Assembly (NCBI RefSeq): GCF_000818395.1
Contig: NZ_JWJG01000028.1
Location: 1,177,946 to 1,241,945, forward strand
Length of the DNA: 64,000 nt
Direction of reading: 5' to 3'
Origin: Noviherbaspirillum autotrophicum
GTDB taxonomy: Bacteria; Pseudomonadota; Gammaproteobacteria; Burkholderiales; Burkholderiaceae_D
The notes under the pieces are model-generated. The model worked only from the letters and a program-made list of their open reading frames with translations, made no database searches and was not told the DNA's origin. This document shows positions 34,839 through 44,611 of the stretch, piece by piece. Each line of letters begins with the position of its first letter. The first letter of the stretch is position 1. The position numbers and the translations under genes were made by a program.

Positions 34839-36464
34839 TCAATGAAAAGCAGCTTCGAGTGCCTGCAAACCAACCTTGGGATCAAGCATGCCGTTGTAGA
34901 TATCGGGAATAGCCCGATTTACGCCGAGCAGCTGATAGACGGCCACCATGGCGCACCGCACGGAATACTCGACGGTGAACACCACATCGTCTTCCAGTTC
35001 GACAAACTGCCCAAGGAAGGCAAAATTCTCTGCTCCTTTCGGCAATACCAGCGGGCGGTCGCCTGGGGCCCGGCAGGCAAAGAGCGCGGACGCGTACGGA
35101 AGCATGACCGTGGTTACATCCGTCGTCGCAAGCACATGGTCGAGAATGTCATCGAAGCCCAGATGATGAACCAGCTCGGTCAAGATTTCTTTGCCGGTAG
35201 CCTGGCTCATGGATTTCCTGACATAGTCGCCCACCTTATCGATCTGAAATCCATATCCCCAAAGCGTGAACGTATCCTTCGGCAGATCGGCGAAGTGCGG
35301 TTGGTGAGGCACGACAATCGACAGGTGCCAGCCCGATTCATGCCACGTCATCAAGGCGCCGGTGCCGGGTTCATTGCCCGAGTAGGCGGCAATCCGGTTG
35401 AGCAGGGCGTCGTCGCGCATGGTCAGCGTGAACGACTCCCACTTGTGCTCGTCGATGTTGCCGTAGAAAGCGGCAGGCCGGCCGAAGTCGGGCGCCTTTT
35501 GCGCAATCTTTTCCCACAGTGACCAGCCATGGTCGCGCCGGTCTCGCACCAGTTCCGGCACGTCGTCGTTGCCGCCATAACGCGCGTCGGCCGTGATCGA
35601 TCCCAGCGTGAAGAAAGCCAGGTCATTGGCGCCCAGCGCAATCTGTGCTGGGCTCTGCGCATTGTCGATATGCAGGCAGGTGGCACGGCGCCCCTCGTCC
35701 GCGGAGCCGGTAAAGTCGGCGTCGATCACGCGTGTGCCAAAGCGGACGTCGACACCTTGCGCAACCAGCCAGCGCTGCAATGGCACGACCAGCGAGTCGT
35801 ACTGGTTGTATTTGGTCCGCTTGACACCGGCCAGCGTATGGATCCGTGGGAACTCCTGCACAAAGCGCAGAAAATAGCGGCGCAGTTCTGCTGCGCTATG
35901 CCACTTCTGGAACGCGAAGGTGGTGCGCCACATGCGCCAGAAATTCGTGGTGAAAAAATCCTCGTCAAAAAACTCATCGATACGACGGCTGCCGATCTGT
36001 GCTTCACCGAGCGCCAGCAGGCGTAACATTTGCGCACGATTGCGCATGGAAAAACCGAGCTTGCCGGCATCAACGATTTCATGGTCGGCGTTGATGAGCC
36101 GCGCCTTGGCATTCGTCTGGACATGGCTATTGAATTGCCGGCATTCCTCCCGCACCGACAAGGTGGCATCCTCGAGCGACGGAATGGTGTCAAACAGATC
36201 CCACATGCACAGATACGTCTCGTCCGTCAGCATGCGGCCGCCTCGTGTGACCCAGGCATGCGCCGGCGGCTGGTTAGGCGCGTGGCCGCCATCGAGCGCG
36301 CCGCCGGGCAACCCCAACTCTTCAAGAATATGAATGTTGGCAGCAGGGACCTTGCCGTCGCGTATCGCAAATGCGGCGGCTGCCATGCCGGCGATACCGC
36401 CGCCGACAATCCAAAGATGGGCAGATGCCGGATTTATGTTGTGCATTGATTCAGCCGATTTCAT
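34839..36464 (-). CDS. ohyA: Oleate hydratase (myosin-cross-reactive antigen family)
   Basis: FAD-dependent hydratase adding water to the cis-9 double bond of oleate to give 10-hydroxystearate (EC 4.2.1.53). The 541-residue protein begins with an N-terminal dinucleotide fold LWIVGGGIAGMAAAAFAI, followed by the family hallmark ELGLPGGALDGG, and shows conserved segments NFWRMWRTTFAFQKWHSAAELRRYFLRF, RTKYNQYDSLVVPLQRWL, and FAFLGQFVELEDDVVFTVEYSVRCAMVAVY near the end. ATG 36464 has GAGGAA upstream; an earlier TTG is less likely. A role in detoxifying unsaturated fatty acids or modifying membrane lipids is inferred. No lipid genes lie adjacent. Confidence 0.93.
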   Translation of the reverse strand: MKSAESMHNINPASAHLWIVGGGIAGMAAAAFAIRDGKVPAANIHILEELGLPGGALDGGHAPNQPPAHAWVTRGGRMLTDETYLCMWDLFDTIPSLEDATLSVREECRQFNSHVQTNAKARLINADHEIVDAGKLGFSMRNRAQMLRLLALGEAQIGSRRIDEFFDEDFFTTNFWRMWRTTFAFQKWHSAAELRRYFLRFVQEFPRIHTLAGVKRTKYNQYDSLVVPLQRWLVAQGVDVRFGTRVIDADFTGSADEGRRATCLHIDNAQSPAQIALGANDLAFFTLGSITADARYGGNDDVPELVRDRRDHGWSLWEKIAQKAPDFGRPAAFYGNIDEHKWESFTLTMRDDALLNRIAAYSGNEPGTGALMTWHESGWHLSIVVPHQPHFADLPKDTFTLWGYGFQIDKVGDYVRKSMSQATGKEILTELVHHLGFDDILDHVLATTDVTTVMLPYASALFACRAPGDRPLVLPKGAENFAFLGQFVELEDDVVFTVEYSVRCAMVAVYQLLGVNRAIPDIYNGMLDPKVGLQALEAAFH

Positions 36465-36741
36465 TTTCAATTCCTCTTTTTATGAGAACGGACCATGTTC
36501 GCTTCACCTGGTATTTCAGGAGGCGTCTGCAGCCGACTAGCGACCGTACAGGACATTAAACTGCTAAATCCGCGCGCGCGGACGTTCGTATTGGGGCAAG
36601 AAAACGCAATGGATCATTGCTGAAAATGGCGTGAATCGACGAGAACGAATCGATGTCGGCCGAAGTGGGCGCTGCGATCGCTGCACAGGCGGTCGGCTGC
36701 ACCATCACTGAACAGGCGAGACAGCCAGGTGCCTGAGCGGC

Positions 36742-38380
<1,639 letters not shown>

Positions 38381-38836
38381 TCAATGCATCTGGATATGCT
38401 GGCGCAGCTCTTCCGGGCTGAAGTGGGTGTAGTCCTTGTTGAGCTCGAGCTTTACTGCGTCCTGCAGTGAAGGGTCGAGAAACTTGCGCAGTGCGCCGAG
38501 GAATTGCGGCGATACCACCAGCGACAGTTGCTGGAAACGCCCTTCGCGGTGCGCCCGCAGCAGATATTCGGCGATATCGCGCGCGAAAAACTCGGCCGCC
38601 CGCTTGTCGGGCATCTGCTTCGGCTCGAAGGTCTTGTTCGGCGTCGCCCCGCCCACGTTATGGATACTCTTGCCCGCAGAGGTCGGCCCCATGCGGTCGG
38701 TCTCCACCTCGCTAGTGCTCAGGCGGGCGGCGTCATTCACCATATCCTCGAACTCCTCGAGTGGATCCGTGAGGTTCGACTGGGAAAAGAACCTTGCACG
38801 ACTTGCGTTAGCTGAAACAATCCAGGTCGCGGCCAC
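38381..38836 (-). CDS. Host-attachment-protein family (BaeRF-like)
   Basis: A 151-residue protein of the family named for Agrobacterium proteins needed for attachment to host cells. It starts ATWIVSANASRARFF and contains HREGRFQQLSLVVSPQFLGALRKFLDP, the family core, with a C-terminal DYTHFSPEELRQHI. The fold is related to the eRF1/BaeRF nuclease-like domain; the biochemical activity is not settled. GTG 38836 is chosen because AAGGAGG (38842-38848) sits at perfect spacing; the frame continues upstream as non-homologous sequence. Attachment itself has not been shown for most homologues. Confidence 0.78.
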   Translation of the reverse strand: MAATWIVSANASRARFFSQSNLTDPLEEFEDMVNDAARLSTSEVETDRMGPTSAGKSIHNVGGATPNKTFEPKQMPDKRAAEFFARDIAEYLLRAHREGRFQQLSLVVSPQFLGALRKFLDPSLQDAVKLELNKDYTHFSPEELRQHIQMH

Positions 38837-38848
38837 GTTGTCCTCCTT

Positions 38849-39187
38849 GAGGCGTTGATAAATACGTACGATGCGCAAAACGGATGAAATGTTCCCACGC
38901 TTAAGCCGCTGACCTGGCTTCCGTCGTCGTGCTTCTTGCCTCTGGCAAAAAACGGGCGCTGGCCGTGCAATCAGCAGAAATGTGATGGCAGGGCCTACCG
39001 CGGAAGTATGCTTGTCAAGCGCGCTGCAGTTTGTCGGTATTGCCGGGGGAATTCCGGCCCCGCTTCCAGAGCGATCCGACTGGCACACGGCGCAAGTAAT
39101 GACAAGTCCTGAAGGGTAAGTTTTCTTCCATCAACCAGACCAAGACGTGGCCAATGCGCGCGGGGAATTGGCCGCAGTTAATGGTCG
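38849..39187. other. Spacer upstream of the attachment-protein gene
   Basis: No gene recognised. It should hold the promoter of the gene at 38836 and the 3' end of the GAF-EAL transcript. Confidence 0.45.
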
Positions 39188-40408
39188 CTAATGGCAACAG
39201 ATTTGCGCTGCCTGCGAAAGAGGCATCGGCCGCCCGATATAGTATCCCTGCACCTTGGTGACTCCCAGGCGCCGGAGGGTCTTGATTTCCGATTCGGTCT
39301 CGACGCCCTCCGCCACGATGGCCGTTCCCGTTTCTTCTGCGAATTTGGAAAACGCCGCCGCCAAAGCCCGGCGCGAGCTATCCGTGTCGATATTGCGCGT
39401 CAAACTGATGTCCAGCTTGATGCGGTCCGGGGCGAGGTTCAGGATATGGCGGAAACTGGCATAGCCGGCGCCGGCATCATCGACGGCGATTTTCAGGCCG
39501 CGATGACGAAACGGGCGAATCAGTCGCGCCAGCTCATCGTAGTGGTCAACGACGGCATGTTCCGTAATTTCCAGCATCACGCGATGCAGCGTCTGATCTT
39601 GGAAGATCTCCTCCAATACGCCGTCCAGAATGTATTCTGGCGATATGTTCACGGACATGTATATGTCGTCCGGTAAATGCTCCATGGCGCGAAGCCCGAG
39701 ACGGATCGCCCTGGCTTCCAGTTCCGATCCCAGGCCCACTTCCTTTGCATCGCAAAACCACGCATCCGGTGGACGATACGGGTCTGGGCTAAAGCGGGAC
39801 AGCGCTTCGAAACCGACGACCTTGGCTTGCTCCAGGTCGTAGATTGGCTGATACACCATGGACAGGCTGTCACTTTCAAGCGCAGCCAGAATTTTTCCTT
39901 CAAGCGTCTTCTGGCGAAGCGATACCTCGCGCTCCTTGTCGATCAATCTTGCCGCGACATCGGCAAACACCCGCATCATGTTGAGATCGCGCGCATCCAG
40001 CGACTGGTCCGGCGAATAACTGAAGCAGCAAAATGTGCCATAGTAACTTCCATCGGCCAGCAAGATGGGAACACTCAGATGCGCGCCGACCGGCAGGGCG
40101 TGCGTGACGGGGAGCGCAGCGGCAACCGGGTTTTGCTTCGCATCACACATCAGTTCCGGCAGCCGGCCATCGACAACGCGCTGACAATACGATTCCTCCA
40201 GCGGGTCGCTTGCGCCGGGTTGGACCGGGTTGTCTGGGCCAGGGGGATCCACCGTGCGGAATACCCGCCGGCCCCGTACAAATTCCGAGACAAATGCCAC
40301 ATCCATTTGCAGGTGTTGGCGAATCGCATTCAATAATTGCGGAAGCGATTCACGCCCCTGAATCTCGGACTCGCCAACACTTTGCAGAAGTAAATCGGAG
40401 AAAGCCAT
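39188..40408 (-). CDS. GAF-EAL c-di-GMP phosphodiesterase
   Basis: A 406-residue soluble protein. The N-terminal GAF domain (about 10-160) precedes an EAL domain (about 165-400) whose catalytic residues are in place: EALSR, NIS, LEITEH, VDDAGAGYASF, KLD and AEGVETESE. It should cleave c-di-GMP to pGpG. It is the last gene of a minus-strand group with a lone receiver and a hybrid kinase; the intergenic gap to the receiver is 76 bp. Confidence 0.9.
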   Translation of the reverse strand: MAFSDLLLQSVGESEIQGRESLPQLLNAIRQHLQMDVAFVSEFVRGRRVFRTVDPPGPDNPVQPGASDPLEESYCQRVVDGRLPELMCDAKQNPVAAALPVTHALPVGAHLSVPILLADGSYYGTFCCFSYSPDQSLDARDLNMMRVFADVAARLIDKEREVSLRQKTLEGKILAALESDSLSMVYQPIYDLEQAKVVGFEALSRFSPDPYRPPDAWFCDAKEVGLGSELEARAIRLGLRAMEHLPDDIYMSVNISPEYILDGVLEEIFQDQTLHRVMLEITEHAVVDHYDELARLIRPFRHRGLKIAVDDAGAGYASFRHILNLAPDRIKLDISLTRNIDTDSSRRALAAAFSKFAEETGTAIVAEGVETESEIKTLRRLGVTKVQGYYIGRPMPLSQAAQICCH

Positions 40409-40484
40409 GTGTTCCTACTCTGTCATCATTAACTGAGAAGAGGGGAATCCGATAAAGTTCAGAGAGGAAAACGGGATTAACGCT

Positions 40485-40907
40485 TCAATCAGCTTTACTT
40501 GGGGGTATTGGCCGCATAGGAGTGCGTTTGCCCGCGACCGAATAGGCGTCAATGGCTTTTGAGAGCTCCGCAAACTTGACCGGTTTGCGAAGCGTCATGT
40601 CGAACGCCGAACGCGCCGTGCCGTCTGCGTAGGGGGCAGCACCCGAAATCGCAACCAGTGCGACATTGGCGAAAGACGGCATCGCGCGGATCCGTCTTGC
40701 AAAGTCCAATCCGCTCATCTCGCCCGGCAAATTGATATCGCAAAATACGATGTTGGGCTGTATTTCGGTGAGGAGTCGCAAACCGGCGTCTGCGTTCGTG
40801 ACGCAAGTGGCGACACACCCCTTTACTTCCAATATGTCCCTGAGAACTTGCGCAAAGTACTGGTCGTCCTCGATGACGAGTACCTGAATTCCATGTGAAT
40901 TTTCCAT
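40485..40907 (-). CDS. Single-domain response regulator
   Basis: A 140-residue CheY-type receiver. The acidic pocket is VIEDD, the phospho-accepting Asp is in FCDINLPG, the switch Ser/Thr in VAISGAAP and the Lys in LRKPVKF, so all key residues are present. There is no output domain. ATG 40907 follows an AGGACGAGT; the longer frame has no homology. Placed between a hybrid kinase and an EAL protein, it may relay phosphate. Confidence 0.88.
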   Translation of the reverse strand: MENSHGIQVLVIEDDQYFAQVLRDILEVKGCVATCVTNADAGLRLLTEIQPNIVFCDINLPGEMSGLDFARRIRAMPSFANVALVAISGAAPYADGTARSAFDMTLRKPVKFAELSKAIDAYSVAGKRTPMRPIPPSKAD

Positions 40908-41059
40908 ACTCGTCCTGCGATTTTGCTTGTCGCGGTAAATGCATCCAAAGAGCAACTGTACCGGGCAAGCAGGCCGTTTTCATCTTGAAACCGGATATTG
41001 TAGCGCTTAGTGTTACTCAAATTTTGTGAAACCCGGAGACGGGCGCTCGGTCGACGGGG

Positions 41060-43300
41060 CTACGTATTTTGCTGCACCAGCGTTGTGACGAGTTGCGTGA
41101 AGTCATGCAGCTTGAATGGCTTTGTCATCACTGCCGTTCCGGCTTCCCCGAAGCTCTCGTCGGGCCGTGCATCGGCGACGTAGCCGGTGATGTACAGGAC
41201 CTTCAAGTCGCCTTGCAGCCTGCGAGCCGCCTCGGCTAGCTTTTTGCCGTTCAACACGCCCGGCAGCCCGATGTCGGTGACCAGCAGCTGGATCTTTTCT
41301 TGCGCTTCGATGATGCGAAGGGCGGATGCGCCGTCCGGCGCCGGCATGACTTGGTAGCCTAGGTCGCTCAATGCTTCCGAAAGAAGATTGCGCAGCGGCG
41401 CTTCGTCCTCCACGAGCACAATCGTGGCGGCTTCCGAGGAGCGAGGCACGCGGGGTGGTGCGGTTGCGCCCCCATCCTCGGGGATGACGCCATCAAACGC
41501 GGGCAGATATATCCGGACCGTCGTGCCGGCATGTACCGTGGACGCGATTCTTATTTCTCCGCCGGATTGCTTGACGAACCCGTAGACCATCGACAGGCCC
41601 AGGCCGGTCCCGTGCCCCAGCGACTTCGTTGTGAAGAATGGTTCGAATGCCCGTTGCAGCACTTCCGGCGTCATGCCGGTCCCGCTATCGGCGACGGCGA
41701 TGGTGACGAACCTGCCGCGCGGCAAGCCGTTCGCAGCATCCGCAGCGGATCCGTCTATCAGAACGTTTGAAGTCGTGATCGTCAGCTGCCCCCCTTCGGG
41801 CATGGCATCCCGCGCATTGATCGCGAGATTCAGTAGCGCCGAATCCAGCTGATTCGGATCGCACAGGGTGTTCCAGCCGTCATCGGCGAGCGCCGTGTGC
41901 ATTTGCACGGCTGGCCCGACGGTGCGCTGGATGAGCTCCAGCATGGAGCGGATTCTGTCGTTAACACGGGTCGGCGTGGGCGACAGCGGCTGCCACCGGG
42001 AGAATGCCAGCAACCGCTGGGTAATGGAGGCTGCCTTGTCGACGACCGCCTCGGCCCTATCAATATGCCGTGAAACGGCCTCGCGGTTATCCTGCGCGAG
42101 GCGTATGCGCATCAGTTCCAGATTGCCGGAAATGCCGGCCAGCAGATTATTAAAGTCGTGCGCGATTCCGCCGGTCAGTTGCCCGATGCCCTCCATCTTC
42201 TGGCCGTGCCGCAATGCGTCTTCGACCGCTTCGCGACGCGCCACTTCGTGTTCCAGATTGTCGGCAACCTCTCGCCACTTTTGGGCGGCAATCTTCTGGC
42301 GGTACGATTGCTGCATCACCAAGATCAACAGCACGACGAGCGCGCTGGATACGGCAACCGCGGTCCCGCCGGCCATCATCACATCGCGCCTCCACTGTTC
42401 GAGCGCGACGCGCTTCTCGATACTAAAGCTGACATAGAGCGGAAAGTCTCTGATCTGGCTGTACGTATTGATGCGTTCGATTCCATCGACTTGGGAAACC
42501 GCCGTGTAGGCGCCCCGCGGCGACTGCTTGATGTGCATAACAAAAGGGCCGTTGGGATTGAGCCGTTCCGGGCTTGTCAGCGCCGGATAGCGCACCATCA
42601 AGGTGCCATCTTCGCGCATCAGCGGGATCAGATAGCCGTCGGACGGCGCAAACTGCCGCCAGAAGCTAATGAAATAGTCGATCGGAACGCAGGTGAAAAT
42701 GACGCCGTCAAATGCGCCATTGGCATCGGTACGGGCAACGCTGATGGCAAACTGGCGCTTGCCGCTTACTCTTCCTGTATAGGCTTGGCCGAAAAACCTT
42801 CCCCGGTGTCCGCCGTTTTTGTGGGCGAGGAAGTAATCCCGGTGCGCGATGGTGGTATCGGCCGGGTACGCCAAATTGCTCGCCCATACTCTGCCTTGCG
42901 CGTCGGCGATGCCGATGACGGATACCTGGGCGAAATTCGACGTAAGGTGTGCCAGCGCCTGCTGCAGTCTTTTGTCGGCCGCAATCTGGGGCCAGGTCTT
43001 GCCGTCAGCGAGCATCGCGACCTCGCTGATGATGAGCGAGTGCGCCTGCAAGACGTTATCAGCATGCTCTACCAGCGCGACAACCAAGCGCTGCGCGCGA
43101 GAATGGACGTCCTCGAGGGTGACGCCATGCCGGTGCCATGAAAACCACCCGGCGATCAGCGCTGGAAGAACGAGGGAAAGCAGAAGCAATATCCGCAGGG
43201 ACCATGAGGCGTTGCTCACCATGCCCGGCTCGTAGAAGGCGAGCCACCAGCGGCGCGGGCCTTGGATATTTCCCTTTTTGGGCACTGCGGTATCGTTCAT
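41060..43300 (-). CDS. Hybrid sensor histidine kinase with Cache sensor and receiver
   Basis: A 746-residue inner-membrane kinase. Membrane helices at about 30-50 and 310-335 bracket a periplasmic dCache-like domain (RDYFLAHKNGGHRGRFFGQAYTGRVSGKRQFAISVAR is typical). Then comes HisKA with GQLTGGIAHDFNNLLAGISG (phosphorylated His in AHDF), a HATPase_c (NARDAMPEGG, DSGTGM, GHGTGLGLSMVYG) and a C-terminal receiver (VLVEDEAP, VTDIGLPG, TKPF). This layout matches kinases of the HisKA/HWE-like hybrid class. It is the upstream member of a same-strand signalling trio with the receiver and GAF-EAL genes. Confidence 0.9.
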   Translation of the reverse strand: MNDTAVPKKGNIQGPRRWWLAFYEPGMVSNASWSLRILLLLSLVLPALIAGWFSWHRHGVTLEDVHSRAQRLVVALVEHADNVLQAHSLIISEVAMLADGKTWPQIAADKRLQQALAHLTSNFAQVSVIGIADAQGRVWASNLAYPADTTIAHRDYFLAHKNGGHRGRFFGQAYTGRVSGKRQFAISVARTDANGAFDGVIFTCVPIDYFISFWRQFAPSDGYLIPLMREDGTLMVRYPALTSPERLNPNGPFVMHIKQSPRGAYTAVSQVDGIERINTYSQIRDFPLYVSFSIEKRVALEQWRRDVMMAGGTAVAVSSALVVLLILVMQQSYRQKIAAQKWREVADNLEHEVARREAVEDALRHGQKMEGIGQLTGGIAHDFNNLLAGISGNLELMRIRLAQDNREAVSRHIDRAEAVVDKAASITQRLLAFSRWQPLSPTPTRVNDRIRSMLELIQRTVGPAVQMHTALADDGWNTLCDPNQLDSALLNLAINARDAMPEGGQLTITTSNVLIDGSAADAANGLPRGRFVTIAVADSGTGMTPEVLQRAFEPFFTTKSLGHGTGLGLSMVYGFVKQSGGEIRIASTVHAGTTVRIYLPAFDGVIPEDGGATAPPRVPRSSEAATIVLVEDEAPLRNLLSEALSDLGYQVMPAPDGASALRIIEAQEKIQLLVTDIGLPGVLNGKKLAEAARRLQGDLKVLYITGYVADARPDESFGEAGTAVMTKPFKLHDFTQLVTTLVQQNT

Positions 43301-43458
43301 TTATTTCGAGTTTTTAATCACCGCACGAAGGAGGGTTTTTGGCCGCGCCACGCCATTGACCGATGCGGCATTTGATCTGACTTTTCCCGCGATTATCCAG
43401 GCCTTGCGGGCACGGCTAGAGGGTAGCAAATAGGTGACCCATTATAGGGAGAATTGTC

Positions 43459-43572
43459 ATGAAAACATTAAATGAAGCGAAAATGGATGGGACATCCTCT
43501 GCGTTCTCCCTTCACGATCGGTTCGCTTCCATTCATGCGCCGAGCATCTCTGCCCACATCTCCGTACAATGA
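43459..43572 (+). CDS. Possible 37-residue small protein
   Basis: ATG 43459 follows GGGAG (43448-43452-type purine run) and reads MKTLNEAKMDGTSSAFSLHD onward to SISAHISVQ. It ends 48 bp before the EamA gene. No homology is known to me; it may be a leader peptide or chance frame. Confidence 0.3.
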   Translation: MKTLNEAKMDGTSSAFSLHDRFASIHAPSISAHISVQ

Positions 43573-43620
43573 TCGGCTCGATCGACCTTCTTTGCCCGAC
43601 TAATCAACCGAGTCCCTTTG

Positions 43621-44574
43621 ATGAGCTACACCCCAAGTCGCACGCTGGCCTATGGCTGCCTTGCCCTCTCCATGTCCTTAGTCGGCAGCTATGTCGCCTT
43701 GTCAAAGCCGCTGGCCATCGTCTTTCCGGTTTTTCTGCTGGCCTGGCTGCGCTTTGGCATCGGCGGGCTGGCGATGCTGCGCTGGCTGAAAAAGCCGACG
43801 GCCGAGCAGCCGATGTCGTGGCAGACCAAGAAGCTGGTATTCCTCGAATCCTTCCTTGGCAATTTCCTGTTCACGATCTGCATGATTTCCGGCGTGCGCA
43901 TGACCAGTGCGGTGTCGGCCGGCGTGATCATGGCCACCATTCCGGCAGTGATTGCGCTGATGAGCTGGGTCTTCCTGAAGGAGCGCATTGGGCCGCGCAT
44001 CTGGGCGGCGGTGGCTTGCGGCGCACTGGGCATCGGCCTGCTGGCGCTGGCCAAGCCGTCGCATGGGACGGGCGAGATCCAGCAGGCGGCCTGGCTCGGC
44101 AATCTGCTGGTGTTCGCGGCGGTGCTGTGCGAAGCGTCGTATGCGGTGATCGGCAAGAAGCTCACCGCGGTGCTCAGCCCCAAGCGCATCAGTTCCATCA
44201 TCAACCTGTGGGGCTTCGCGCTGATGACGCCGCTGGGCCTGTATATGGCGGTCGGCTTCGACTTTGCGTCGGTCGCGCCCGGCACGTGGCTGCTGCTGGT
44301 GTTTTACGGGCTGGCTGCGAGCGTGTGGACCGTGTGGTTGTGGATGACCGGGCTGAAGTCGGTGCCCGCCGCGCAGGCCGGCGTGTTTACCGTGATGCTG
44401 CCGGTGAGCGCCGCGCTGGTGGGCGTGGTGGTGCTGGGCGAGACGCTGACCGGCATCCAGATGGCTGCTTTCGCCGTTTCGCTGGCCGGCGTCCTGCTCG
44501 CCACCGTGCCGACCCGCAGCGCGAGTGCGGCGCTTTCCTCTCAAACCGGCAGCACCGGGAAGCTCGAGGCGTAG
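43621..44574 (+). CDS. EamA-family (DMT) exporter
   Basis: A 317-residue inner-membrane transporter with about ten hydrophobic segments arranged as two EamA repeats. SAGVIMATIPAVIALMSWVFLKERIG closes the first and AAQAGVFTVMLPVSAALVGVVVLGETLTGIQMAAFAVSLAGVLLAT the second, each with the family's Pro and Glu. Members export amino acids or other metabolites; the substrate is unknown. ATG 43621 is preferred to a TTG one codon earlier. It converges with the GGDEF-EAL gene. Confidence 0.9.
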   Translation: MSYTPSRTLAYGCLALSMSLVGSYVALSKPLAIVFPVFLLAWLRFGIGGLAMLRWLKKPTAEQPMSWQTKKLVFLESFLGNFLFTICMISGVRMTSAVSAGVIMATIPAVIALMSWVFLKERIGPRIWAAVACGALGIGLLALAKPSHGTGEIQQAAWLGNLLVFAAVLCEASYAVIGKKLTAVLSPKRISSIINLWGFALMTPLGLYMAVGFDFASVAPGTWLLLVFYGLAASVWTVWLWMTGLKSVPAAQAGVFTVMLPVSAALVGVVVLGETLTGIQMAAFAVSLAGVLLATVPTRSASAALSSQTGSTGKLEA

Positions 44575-44604
44575 GGGGCACGCGTGCACGGGCGCCCGTG
44601 CCCC
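44575..44604. terminator. GC hairpin between convergent genes
   Basis: GGGGCACG / CGTGCCCC arms directly after the EamA stop codon, with no T run. Confidence 0.35.
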
Positions 44605-44611
44605 GCACCTG

